Of a DNA stretch of 14,716 nucleotides, positions 1-7,534 are shown piece after piece. Every line of letters starts with the position of its first letter. Positions within the stretch are counted from its first letter, which is position 1. Origin of the DNA: Desulfocapsa sp. (GTDB lineage: Bacteria; Desulfobacterota; Desulfobulbia; Desulfobulbales; Desulfocapsaceae); assembly GCA_020717935.1 (NCBI GenBank), contig DYDK01000016.1, forward strand, positions 1-14,716. The letters run 5' to 3'. The translations under genes and the position numbers were made by a program. A model generated the notes under the pieces. That model saw only the letters and a program-made list of their open reading frames with translations, did no database searches and had not been told where the DNA came from.

Positions 1-57
1 CAATAACAAATGTCCAAAAAAAATGACGCTTTTGGCATGTTGTTTACGAGGTCTGGG

Positions 58-1347
58 TTATGATTGCAGATAGGGATTGAAATAGCCCAAACGAAGAGTT
101 GGAAATCGCTGCTGCAAGTTATGGAGCCAGGCACGCATACCCATAGGGGATCCCGAAGGATGGAAATCGAGGGTTTGCAGATACCATTCAGGATCCATGT
201 TCAAGTTCCGCAATTGAATCAGGTCGGGCTGGCACCTTTCCAGCAGGGTCGAGAGGGCCTCAAGTTCAACTATCGAGTCCGTCACTCCGGGCTGGATAAA
301 ATAGTTGAGTGACACGAAACCCTTGGCCGCTTTCATGGTGATAATGGATTCCTGGACATCGGCAAAGCTGAAGCCCACGGGGCGATAATAACGATGATAC
401 AAGGAGTCCTGGGCAGAGTTCATACTGACCCTCAGGCTGTTGAGACCGGCACCGGCCAGGCGTTGCACGGAGTGGGGAAGACTGGCATTGGAGTTGAGAT
501 TGATAATGCCACGGGATGTCTTTTTGCGGATACGATCAATGGCTTCTTCGATCACCGGGGCCTGAAGCAAAGGCTCACCTTCACAGCCCTGACCAAAACT
601 GACGATGGCATCCTCGGCTGTTTGCAGATGAGGAATGGCCACATCTGCAATTTCGTGGGCCGTGGGAACAAAACGGATACGATCCTGGGTGGCCGAACAG
701 GAGCCAGCTGGTTGCAGAGAGATACAGCCGACACAGCGAGCATTGCAGACCGGTGAGGTGGGGAGCGGAGCCTCCCAGCGACCCAGGAAATAATTGCGGG
801 CCGCCGGACAGCCATAAGTCAGACAACACTTCCCCAGATGTTGTACCAATCTGTTGGAGCCACATTCCTTGAGTTTTTTTCTGGTTTTTCGAGTGATAGT
901 TGCCTGATTAAACTGACAGGCATCCTGCCGTTTATCGGGATCACTGCGGAAGGCCGTCACCCAGAAGCGACCGTCGAGCCAACCCACAGCTGTATAGGCA
1001 AAGAGCGGCAACCGTGGGGCCTTGTTGTCTGTGGTCTGAAAGGCCGCATTGAAGACAGCGGTGTGGGCTGGTGCCATAAAGGCAGCGACCGCCTGGACTG
1101 GCATTCCTGAGTGTCGGGGATCTTCTGCCACCAGCACTGGCTCGTCAGAATCCTGATCCCAGGCCACTGGCGAGCGGCCGGGCAACACAAAAAGCTCACT
1201 CCCTTCGGGCAGGGGAATAAGATCAGCCCATTCGGGCTGAAAAAAATGTCCACCGGCCATACCGGCCATGGCCAGTGGGGAAAAATCAGTAATGTTGCCC
1301 TTGAGGTCGGCAAAAACCAGTGAAGGAATAGCCGTCGAAGGGGTCAC
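58..1347 (-). CDS. Uncharacterised radical SAM protein with long N-terminal extension
   Basis: The 429-residue protein carries the radical SAM cluster motif CNARCVGC (Cys201, Cys205, Cys208), which ligates a [4Fe-4S] cluster that cleaves S-adenosylmethionine. A glycine-rich stretch FGQGCEGEPL at 251-260 matches the 'GGEP'-type SAM-binding strand of the fold. The first 200 residues are an extension with no domain I recognise. Its end is rich in cysteine (144, 162, 174, 175, 180), which might hold another metal site; that is inference. No membrane segment or signal peptide is visible, so it is probably cytoplasmic. The start is GTG at 1347, inside a GTGA overlap with the stop of the upstream small gene, which implies translational coupling. 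The substrate is unknown. It could be a maturase, a methyltransferase or an RNA/peptide modifier. I am confident of the superfamily, not of the reaction. Confidence 0.85.
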   Translation of the reverse strand: MTPSTAIPSLVFADLKGNITDFSPLAMAGMAGGHFFQPEWADLIPLPEGSELFVLPGRSPVAWDQDSDEPVLVAEDPRHSGMPVQAVAAFMAPAHTAVFNAAFQTTDNKAPRLPLFAYTAVGWLDGRFWVTAFRSDPDKRQDACQFNQATITRKTRKKLKECGSNRLVQHLGKCCLTYGCPAARNYFLGRWEAPLPTSPVCNARCVGCISLQPAGSCSATQDRIRFVPTAHEIADVAIPHLQTAEDAIVSFGQGCEGEPLLQAPVIEEAIDRIRKKTSRGIINLNSNASLPHSVQRLAGAGLNSLRVSMNSAQDSLYHRYYRPVGFSFADVQESIITMKAAKGFVSLNYFIQPGVTDSIVELEALSTLLERCQPDLIQLRNLNMDPEWYLQTLDFHPSGSPMGMRAWLHNLQQRFPTLRLGYFNPYLQS

Positions 1348-1769
1348 GCCGGTCGGAGGGCCTTAAAGATAGAGTCTATGGACAGATAGACATCCAAGTC
1401 TTCTCCATAAATGTCTTGAATCGCCGGATGATTGACCAGGTCTTCGATGACAAACTGGGTGAGATAGAGGCTGATAATGTTGGGGTCTGGCACCAGCGTT
1501 CGGATGGGGGCCACCTTGAGCTGGACATCAAATTCTTCCATGGCCGCCAGTTTCTTGAGTTGCTCGGTAAAGCTGTCATGCAGGCCCTGAACGGATGTGG
1601 CCTCAATGATGCCTTTGTCAAGCAAGCGTTGAACCAATTTCGCAGCCAATTCCTCGGCGTGTTCTTTGGCCTTATTGAGCATGAATCGCCGTTCCTGTTC
1701 TCGTTTACGATCAATACCTCGTATGGTTTTGTCGGTGGCACTGCTACTGCTGATATGGGCTTTTGCCAT
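1344..1769 (-). CDS. Conserved-looking small alpha-helical protein, unknown function
   Basis: This 141-residue protein is not recognised. Residues about 12-50 are highly charged and look helical or coiled-coil (DRKREQERRF, KAKEHAEELAAKL). The rest is a mixed acidic domain ending in LSIDSIFKALRPA. There is no signal peptide and no cysteine. I chose the ATG at 1769 because GGAG (1776-1779) lies six bases upstream. An in-frame ATG at 1805 would add 12 residues, but its GAGGAG abuts the start codon directly. Its TGA overlaps the GTG of the radical SAM gene (1344-1347), so the two are very likely co-translated and may act together, for example as partner and enzyme. That functional link is inferred from the overlap alone. 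Confidence 0.72.
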   Translation of the reverse strand: MAKAHISSSSATDKTIRGIDRKREQERRFMLNKAKEHAEELAAKLVQRLLDKGIIEATSVQGLHDSFTEQLKKLAAMEEFDVQLKVAPIRTLVPDPNIISLYLTQFVIEDLVNHPAIQDIYGEDLDVYLSIDSIFKALRPA

Positions 1770-1775
1770 TATAGT

Positions 1776-1779
1776 CTCC
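1776..1779 (-). promoter_or_regulatory. Ribosome binding site deciding the small-protein start
   Basis: GGAG on the minus strand sits six bases before the ATG at 1769. This supports that start over the upstream in-frame ATG at 1805. Confidence 0.5.
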
Positions 1780-1842
1780 GTGTTAGCATCCTGCGGGAAA
1801 AACATCTCCTCAATATTTTTTTTCTAAAAAGCAAACTTAAAA

Positions 1843-1871
1843 TATTTACTGCATTCGCCACCATCTTCCAA
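1843..1871 (-). promoter_or_regulatory. Candidate sigma70-like promoter for the small protein/radical SAM pair
   Basis: On the minus strand TTGGAA (1866-1871, 4/6 to the -35 consensus) is followed after exactly 17 bases by TAAATA (1843-1848, 3/6 to the -10 consensus). It lies between the end of the pseudouridine synthase pseudogene and the small gene, so the pair could have its own promoter. The match is weak and the region is AT-rich, so chance occurrence is quite possible. Confidence 0.25.
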
Positions 1872-1942
1872 TAAAAAACTGAGTTCAGCCACGGTAAAAA
1901 ACGATAAGAACATCTCTGTAATCAAGTGGAGCAGGATCTTGC

Positions 1943-2994
1943 TCAAAACGATGGTGGTGAATACCAGTGGAAATTCTGACTGGAGGCCGGATGACTAAAG
2001 GCCAGACGAGTGGCATGAAGTCGCAGTTCACCCACTTCCTTTCCTGTGCCATACAAGCGGTCGCCGACGATGGGGATGCCCAGGCCCAGAGGATGTGCGG
2101 CATGCAGCCGGAGCTGATGAGTGCGTCCAGTCAGGGGGATAAATTCAATGCGGCTACACTCTCCTTCACAACCCATAAGTCGCCAACGACTGATTTCCCA
2201 TCTTGCCGTGGACGGGATCATACACCTGATAGCTCTTCTAAACCACAGAGCATAAATCCAAGGATAGGGGCACATTTATGGGCACAGGCCGGATAAAACT
2301 GCCCGTGCTGCCGAGTCTGCGAGGCGTTTTCGCGACCCCAGTAAAATTCTGCCAGTCCCGATGGCAGCAGATTTTCCCTGATTGCCTGATGAAATAACTT
2401 GGGGGCACAGCAATCACCGGTTCCGGTAGAAATCCCCCCCCTTCCCGTAAAGGCTGCGGACAAGGAACGGGTCTGGCCGCGAAAGTTGGCCAGAGTATAG
2501 AGGGAATGGATATGTTGCATCCATTGCTGGGAAAGGCGTTTCCGCTGATGAGCCAGCTCTGTCCATCGCGGCGAAGAAGAGTCTGTATCTTGAAGCAGAT
2601 GACCAATTTCCTTGATGTTTGGTTCATACTTGGCGTATAAACTGGAAAATTGCTGAATGTCAAAGAGCGGAGGAGCCCAGCCAGCCACCTCCCAAATGCC
2701 ATTAAACTGTCCGGAAAAGGCTTTCAATACCCGCTGTGTCCCGTTGGCAGTATGGCACACCAATACCCCAAACATCTTGCCCCGTTCCTTGCCAAACAGA
2801 CGGGCGGTGCCCAGCGGCGGATTCGCCTGTTCTCTGTCGCTGGCAAGATCAATCCGCTGTTCCTCGGCCAGCAAGCACATGAGGTTCTGGCAATGGAAAC
2901 GAGCCACCCCCTCATACATAACATGCTCGACACCGCAATTGGGGCACAGCCCTCGAGCACTTTCTTGGCGATGATGTCGTTTTTTATGTTGCAT
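1943..2994 (-). pseudogene. RluA-family pseudouridine synthase, internally deleted and frameshifted
   Basis: Two pieces of one gene lie in different frames. The first (2994-2218) reads like the N-terminal region of the long RluA-like synthases. It has a CPNC...CQNLMC zinc-ribbon-like start, then KMFGVLV, AFSGQFNGIWEV, GTGDCCAPKLFHQA, LAEFYWG and [17 protein letters not shown]. It stops at TGA 2218. The second (ending 1943) carries the family C-terminus: [40 protein letters not shown]. Between them a third frame gives VYDPVHGKM, the usual lead-in to this end. The catalytic core with the HRLDxxTSG motif and its nucleophilic Asp is absent. I infer a deletion of roughly 130-150 codons near 2220-2240 plus at least one further indel. 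No active enzyme is expected. Intact relatives isomerise uridine to pseudouridine in RNA. Assembly error is an alternative explanation. Confidence 0.85.
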
Positions 2995-3083
2995 GAATTT
3001 TCTACCCTTGATTGAATGGGGTCTGTTGTCAATTATCCCTCATTCTACTTGATTCTTCATATTTTATCATGAGGGTCTTTCCC

Positions 3084-3088
3084 AAGGA
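3084..3088 (+). promoter_or_regulatory. Ribosome binding site for recQ
   Basis: AAGGA lies six bases before the GTG at 3095 and supports this non-ATG start. The 100 bp between the divergent pseudogene start (2994) and recQ must hold the recQ promoter. I could not assign clear -35 and -10 boxes there. Confidence 0.5.
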
Positions 3089-3094
3089 CTACAA

Positions 3095-5302
3095 GTGAAT
3101 CTCTACGCACAGCTTCAGAAAATATTTGGGTACTCCTCGTTTCGTACCAATCAGGAAGAAATCGTCAAGGCCATTTTAGCAAGGCGTGACAGCTTTGCCG
3201 TTATGCCCACCGGCGGTGGCAAGTCCCTGTGTTACCAACTGCCCGCCTCCATAATGGACGGCACCTGTTTAGTGGTGAGTCCATTGATTTCGCTGATGAA
3301 AGATCAGGTCGATGCCGCAACCGCCTTTGGCATGAAGGCCGGTCTGCTTAATTCTACTCTCTCCTCCTCACAACAGTTTGAAGTCCTTACCCGACTCCAG
3401 GGCGGCCATTACGATCTCCTTTATCTCTCCCCGGAAAGGCTGGCCCTGCCCGGGTTTCTGGAGAGGCTCAAAACGGCACCCCTCTCCTTTGTGGCCATTG
3501 ATGAGGCCCATTGTATCTCCGAGTGGGGCCATGATTTCCGCCCTGACTATCTGGCCCTTTCTGCTCTCAAACACGAACTGCCCGGGCTGCCCATTACCGC
3601 CTTTACTGCCACTGCTACACACAGGGTCCAGGAAGATATTATTCACCGTCTGGCCCTGCATCAACCACTGATGACCAGGGCCTCCTTTGACCGCCCCAAT
3701 CTTTTTTATCAGGTGCAATTACGGGATCAGGTCAACGACCAGATCGAGGCGGTGGTGGCCGCCCACCCCGATGAGGCCGGAATCGTCTATCGTTTGAGCC
3801 GTGCTGATGTGGAAAAGACCGCCGCCTGGCTGCAAAAACGGGGAGTCAAGGCCTTGCCTTATCATGCTGGCCTTGACAATATGGTTCGTAATCGGAATCA
3901 GGAGGCCTTTAATCGGGATGAGGCGCAGGTGGTGGTTGCCACGGTGGCTTTTGGCATGGGTATTGACAAGTCCAATGTTCGCTTTGTCATTCATGGTGAT
4001 CTGCCCAAAAGCATGGAGGGCTATTATCAGGAGACGGGCCGGGCTGGAAGGGACGGGGAGCCCGCCTTGTGTCTGCTCTTGTACAGCCGTGGCGATTATC
4101 CTCGACTGAAATTTTTTATCGATCAGTTGACAGATGAGCGGGAACGAAAGGCGGGCTTAACCCAATTAGGCCGGATGCTCAACTTTGCCGAACAGCCGGT
4201 CTGTCGTCGGCGGGCGGTGTTGCACTATTTTGATGAGCAGTACGGCCCTGACAACTGCGGGGCCTGTGACATCTGCATGCACGGGGTGCAGACCGTTGAT
4301 GCCACTACCCACGCCCAGATGATCTCCTCGGCCATCTACCGCACCGAGGGGCGTTTTGGGGCCAGCCATATCGTTGATATTGTCTGCGGGGCCAAGACAG
4401 CCCGCATCATTGACCTGGGCCATGATCGCCTCAAGACCTATGGCGTGGGCAAGGATAAAAGCAAACGCTTCTGGCGGAACATCATTGACCGGATGCTCAG
4501 TCAGGGCTTATTGATCAGTGTCGGCGCCCCGTACCCCCTGCTCCGTATCACCACGACTGGCGAAGAAGTGCTCTTTGGGCGGGAAAAATTTATCACCCAC
4601 CACATCGTGGAAGAAAAAAGAAATACTGGATCTCTTGCAAAGGCATCGGCGGATGAACTGCCCTATGACCCACAACTCTTTTCTCTGCTGCGACAACTTC
4701 GTTACGATATGGCCAAAAAAGCTGAAGTTCCCCCCTTCGTCCTTTTTTCTGACAAAAGCCTGCGCCAGATGAGCAGTTTCATGCCTCAGACTCCGGAAGC
4801 CCTGTTTCAGATTCACGGAGTGGGCCAGACAAAACTGGAGCAGTATGGACAGCCTTTCCTTGAGAGTATCACCTCGTATCTGGCCAACCACCCAGAGGTG
4901 ATCCCGCAAGAGATGCCCGAGTCAAGCGTCCCCATGCACACACAACCGCGCATGAAAAAATCCAGCGGAGCCGAGACCCTGGATGCCACCTGGCAATTGA
5001 TAGAGGCCGGACTGGGCCTGGATGAAATAGCAGCGAGGCGAGGACTGAAATCTTCGACCATTGCCACTCATATTGGTGAACTCCTGCAACAGGGCAAGGC
5101 CGTGCTCATGGATCGTTTTGTTGATCAGCAAGTGCAGGCTGAGATGAGCGCACTGTTTGCGAAACACGGGTTTTCACGGCTCAAACCTGTTGTGGATGCC
5201 ATGGAAGGTCGGGCCGGATATGATCAGGCCCATATGGTTCGTGGCCTTTTGATCTCTCAAGGTTGGACGAAAGAAGGGGGGAGCAATGATGAGTCGGCGT
5301 GA
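3095..5302 (+). CDS. recQ: ATP-dependent DNA helicase RecQ
   Basis: RecQ unwinds DNA 3'-to-5' in recombination and repair. The 735-residue protein shows the whole family order. Walker A PTGGGKS is at 38-44, the DEAH box with aromatic-rich loop [18 protein letters not shown] at 135-152, TATAT near 171-175, and motifs [14 protein letters not shown] and [10 protein letters not shown] near 282-321. The four zinc cysteines are Cys370, 388, 391 and 394. A winged-helix region follows, then an HRDC domain at about 528-597 ([10 protein letters not shown]...[13 protein letters not shown]). About 115 further residues at the C-terminus ([19 protein letters not shown]) look like the helix-turn-helix extension of some RecQ proteins, which explains the length compared with about 610 residues in E. 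coli. The start is GTG, chosen by its AAGGA site. It is a single gene, convergent with the operon to its right. Confidence 0.97.
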   Translation: MNLYAQLQKIFGYSSFRTNQEEIVKAILARRDSFAVMPTGGGKSLCYQLPASIMDGTCLVVSPLISLMKDQVDAATAFGMKAGLLNSTLSSSQQFEVLTRLQGGHYDLLYLSPERLALPGFLERLKTAPLSFVAIDEAHCISEWGHDFRPDYLALSALKHELPGLPITAFTATATHRVQEDIIHRLALHQPLMTRASFDRPNLFYQVQLRDQVNDQIEAVVAAHPDEAGIVYRLSRADVEKTAAWLQKRGVKALPYHAGLDNMVRNRNQEAFNRDEAQVVVATVAFGMGIDKSNVRFVIHGDLPKSMEGYYQETGRAGRDGEPALCLLLYSRGDYPRLKFFIDQLTDERERKAGLTQLGRMLNFAEQPVCRRRAVLHYFDEQYGPDNCGACDICMHGVQTVDATTHAQMISSAIYRTEGRFGASHIVDIVCGAKTARIIDLGHDRLKTYGVGKDKSKRFWRNIIDRMLSQGLLISVGAPYPLLRITTTGEEVLFGREKFITHHIVEEKRNTGSLAKASADELPYDPQLFSLLRQLRYDMAKKAEVPPFVLFSDKSLRQMSSFMPQTPEALFQIHGVGQTKLEQYGQPFLESITSYLANHPEVIPQEMPESSVPMHTQPRMKKSSGAETLDATWQLIEAGLGLDEIAARRGLKSSTIATHIGELLQQGKAVLMDRFVDQQVQAEMSALFAKHGFSRLKPVVDAMEGRAGYDQAHMVRGLLISQGWTKEGGSNDESA

Positions 5303-5321
5303 GAGTAATGTGGCGTTGGAA

Positions 5322-5356
5322 TTACTTGGCCATCTCAAAGTGAGGTGGCCAAGTAA
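5322..5356 (+). terminator. 15-bp stem-loop just after recQ, no clear U-tract
   Basis: Bases 5322-5336 pair with 5342-5356 (15 bp, one G-T pair) around the five-base loop AAAGT, 20 bases after the recQ stop. The position suggests a terminator. However, the plus-strand RNA has A residues after the stem and the minus-strand RNA has only two U residues, so it is not a canonical Rho-independent terminator for either strand. It might instead protect an mRNA end or be a relic of a mobile element. It shares TGAGGTGGCC with the putative IS end at 14665-14674. Confidence 0.4.
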
Positions 5357-5371
5357 AAAAAGCAGTCTGTT

Positions 5372-5532
5372 AGGGCCTCGGCAAGAATAAATTGTTCCGT
5401 ATTGCGCAGGATTTTCAGTCATATTCGAGGAGCGGAAAGAGGCGCATAGCAGGGCTATGTAACTTTTTTCGCAACGAAGAAGATGACTGAAAAGACCAGC
5501 AAGACGGAACAATTTATTCTTGCCGAGGCCCT
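5372..5532. repeat. Long palindromic element A with perfect 29-bp terminal inverted repeats
   Basis: Bases 5372-5400 are the exact reverse complement of 5504-5532. Inside, TTTTCAGTCAT is mirrored by ATGACTGAAAA, and the apex holds CATAGC-AGG-GCTATG. The whole 161 bp can therefore fold into one imperfect hairpin. This is the structure of a non-autonomous mobile repeat (MITE-like) or a very long intergenic hairpin. No transposase is encoded. It lies between the convergent ends of recQ and the methyltransferase gene, a neutral place for insertion, and could also help terminate transcription. A T-rich stretch CTTTTTTG follows at 5539-5546. Element B (12600-12740) has the same plan. Confidence 0.8.
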
Positions 5533-5652
5533 TAAACAACTTTTTTGTCGGATTCATTCTTTGACAGTGCCTGATCCCGTTAATATTGCTGGATTGTACG
5601 GGTTGTTTCTGAAGTCTTTACTTGCCTGAATGATGCCTGATGAGGGAAGAAT
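5533..5652. other. Rest of the convergent intergenic region
   Basis: I see no established gene here. Together with the two structures to its left it makes up the 350-bp space between recQ and the methyltransferase gene. A 48-codon plus-strand reading frame (5483-5629) starts inside element A and runs through this stretch. It has no convincing ribosome binding site, so I do not call it a gene, but I list it as a finding. Confidence 0.4.
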
Positions 5653-6321
5653 TCACTCACCAGGCCGAGCCTCAATGACCACAAAGCCGGCCTGTTCGTC
5701 TAAGCCGGGTCGGGCCTGTTCCAATACTTGGATCTCTCCCGGTCGTTGATACAAGGTTGATACCCCTTGACAAATCTGAAAATTGTACTCTTTCAGGAGT
5801 TGGCGCACTTCCTCAATGGTATAAAAACGAGCGTTCTGGTAAAAAGGATGACCTTTTTCTTTTTTTTCGAGAAGATAGCGGCCCCAAGGGCTATCAGCCG
5901 GGACAAAGCCTATGATAAGTGGGGCATCAGGTTGCAGAACGCGTCCACATTCCTGCAGAAAACGAGATGGGGATGCAAGAAAACAGAGAGTGAAGAGCAG
6001 ATAGATGGCGCCCACGGATGAGGTGGCAAGCGGCATCTCTTCAGCAATTGCCTGACAGGTGGCCTGCCCGCGCTTCTTTGCCAGTTGCAGGGGGGCAAAA
6101 GCGGGATCAATACCGAAAGGGATGTGTAAGGCCTCGGCGAAACGGCCGGGACCGATGCCAATCTCTAGGGCGGGCGGAGCAAACGAGCTTTTTAGTAATT
6201 GAATGGCAGTTTTTTCAATAGCAAAAAGCAGGCTGTTATCAAACCAGGTGTCATATTCTCCGGCTCGCTCATGGAAGACCTGTGAGTTGTGTTGCCAGTG
6301 CGATGCGGTCTGTTCTGGCAT
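5653..6321 (-). CDS. Class I SAM-dependent methyltransferase (Methyltransf_11 type)
   Basis: The 222-residue protein has the Rossmann-fold methyltransferase pattern. YDTWFDN (23-29) is the common lead-in, ALEIGIGPGRF (51-61) is the glycine-rich SAM-binding motif I, FGIDPA (69-74) is the acidic ribose-binding strand, and AEEMPL (93-98) precedes the next strand. GRVLQPDAPLIIGFV (126-140) is the usual post-core helix and strand. It has no signal peptide, so it should be cytoplasmic. The ATG at 6321 is supported by AAGGAG at 6329-6334, seven bases upstream and inside the mltA coding sequence. The two genes overlap by 53 bp in different frames. It is the last gene of the envelope operon. The substrate cannot be told from sequence; a small molecule, quinone or lipid is as likely as a protein or RNA. 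Confidence 0.85.
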   Translation of the reverse strand: MPEQTASHWQHNSQVFHERAGEYDTWFDNSLLFAIEKTAIQLLKSSFAPPALEIGIGPGRFAEALHIPFGIDPAFAPLQLAKKRGQATCQAIAEEMPLATSSVGAIYLLFTLCFLASPSRFLQECGRVLQPDAPLIIGFVPADSPWGRYLLEKKEKGHPFYQNARFYTIEEVRQLLKEYNFQICQGVSTLYQRPGEIQVLEQARPGLDEQAGFVVIEARPGE

Positions 6322-7534
6322 TCTTTTTCTCCTTTTTCACCAGAAAATAGAGTTGCCCCCCCTCCTTCATATTTCCGGCGGCAATCTCTGCATAGTGGCC
6401 ATTGCCCCAGAACAGATCCGCACGACCGGCCCCCTTAATCGCTGAACCGGTATCCTGAGGCAGAACAAATCGTTGCATGGTCTCCCATTTTTGGACTTGT
6501 CCCTTGTCATCAAGCACGGGTTTTTTCGAGACCAGATAGGCCATGACTCCGGTGGGCAAGGTTTTGGGGTCCACAGCGATGGAACGACCTGGGGTCAGCG
6601 GTACGCCCATACTGCCTGTGGGAAATTCATTTTTGTTCTTCCATTGAAAAAAAACAAAACGAGGATTGTAATGAAGGATTCGTTGTTGCTCATCAGGGTG
6701 GTGTCGCAGATAATCGCGGATGGCGGGCATGGTGGCTTCTTCCCGTGACATCTTGTTGTCATCCACCAGCAGTTTGCCAATACTTTTGTATTCTCGCCCA
6801 TTGGTCGCAGCAAATTGCAATGAACGATGGGTGCCATCGGGGAGACAGATTTTTCCTGAGCCCTGCACATGGAGGACAAAGGCGTCCACAGGATCTCTCA
6901 AATACACGAGCTCCCGGCCAGCCAGCAGATTCCCCACCTCGATTTCACTTCTGGTCCAGAAAGGAATTTTCTCCCCTTCTTCGTTGTGACGACCGATTTC
7001 ATTCTTGCCGGTGATCGGATTTTTGTACGAAATCAACGATTCAGGTCTGCTGTACAGAGGGTGGACAAAATCTCCACCCTTCGTCAAGTTCCCCTCCAAA
7101 ATAGGCTCATAATAGCCGGTAATCAGCATCTCCCCCTTTTCATCTTTACTGCGGCCACCGGCCTGATAAAGATCAAAGTTTTTCCTGACTTGCCGATCGA
7201 ATTCCTCAGGGCTGGGTTTTTGTTGCAGAATAGCAAGAAATGATTCCATGGATTCCAACAGATGTTGTTGAGAATATCGTTCCCCCCTTATGTTCATTTC
7301 AGTCGCAGATGGCAGTGTCTTCAGATAATTCAAATGGCGGGTGGCAGCGCTGATCAGGCTCTGACGGTCCAGGTCGTCTCGTAAGGTCGGAATCTGGTCG
7401 GGATGGGGGAGAAGAAGGGCGGAATCTTGGGCACAGCCTGACAGGGGCCAGAAAAGACACACGCTCAGGAAGAGAAGAATTCGCCAGTCTCGACACGAGG
7501 GAGCGTATTGAGAAGAAAAAGATATAATGGTCAC
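6269..7534 (-). CDS. mltA: Membrane-bound lytic murein transglycosylase A (MltA family lipoprotein)
   Basis: MltA enzymes cleave the MurNAc-GlcNAc bond of peptidoglycan to give 1,6-anhydro ends, anchored by lipid to the outer membrane. This 421-residue protein starts with a hydrophobic segment (19-30) and the lipobox LSGC with Cys34, followed by Ala-Gln, which does not signal inner-membrane retention. The MltA domain is seen in GYYEP (140-144), DFVHPLYSRP (155-164), DPVDAFVLHVQGSG (214-227) and NPRFVFFQ (290-297). The 3D domain follows with its aspartates in AVDP (Asp322), QDTGSAIKGAGRADLFWG (Asp361, Asp373) and a closing AGNMKEGGQLYFLV. The start is GTG at 7534, overlapping the stop of mltB in GTGA. 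The 3' end overlaps the methyltransferase gene. All key motifs look intact. Confidence 0.95.
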   Translation of the reverse strand: MTIISFSSQYAPSCRDWRILLFLSVCLFWPLSGCAQDSALLLPHPDQIPTLRDDLDRQSLISAATRHLNYLKTLPSATEMNIRGERYSQQHLLESMESFLAILQQKPSPEEFDRQVRKNFDLYQAGGRSKDEKGEMLITGYYEPILEGNLTKGGDFVHPLYSRPESLISYKNPITGKNEIGRHNEEGEKIPFWTRSEIEVGNLLAGRELVYLRDPVDAFVLHVQGSGKICLPDGTHRSLQFAATNGREYKSIGKLLVDDNKMSREEATMPAIRDYLRHHPDEQQRILHYNPRFVFFQWKNKNEFPTGSMGVPLTPGRSIAVDPKTLPTGVMAYLVSKKPVLDDKGQVQKWETMQRFVLPQDTGSAIKGAGRADLFWGNGHYAEIAAGNMKEGGQLYFLVKKEKKNARTDRIALATQLTGLP

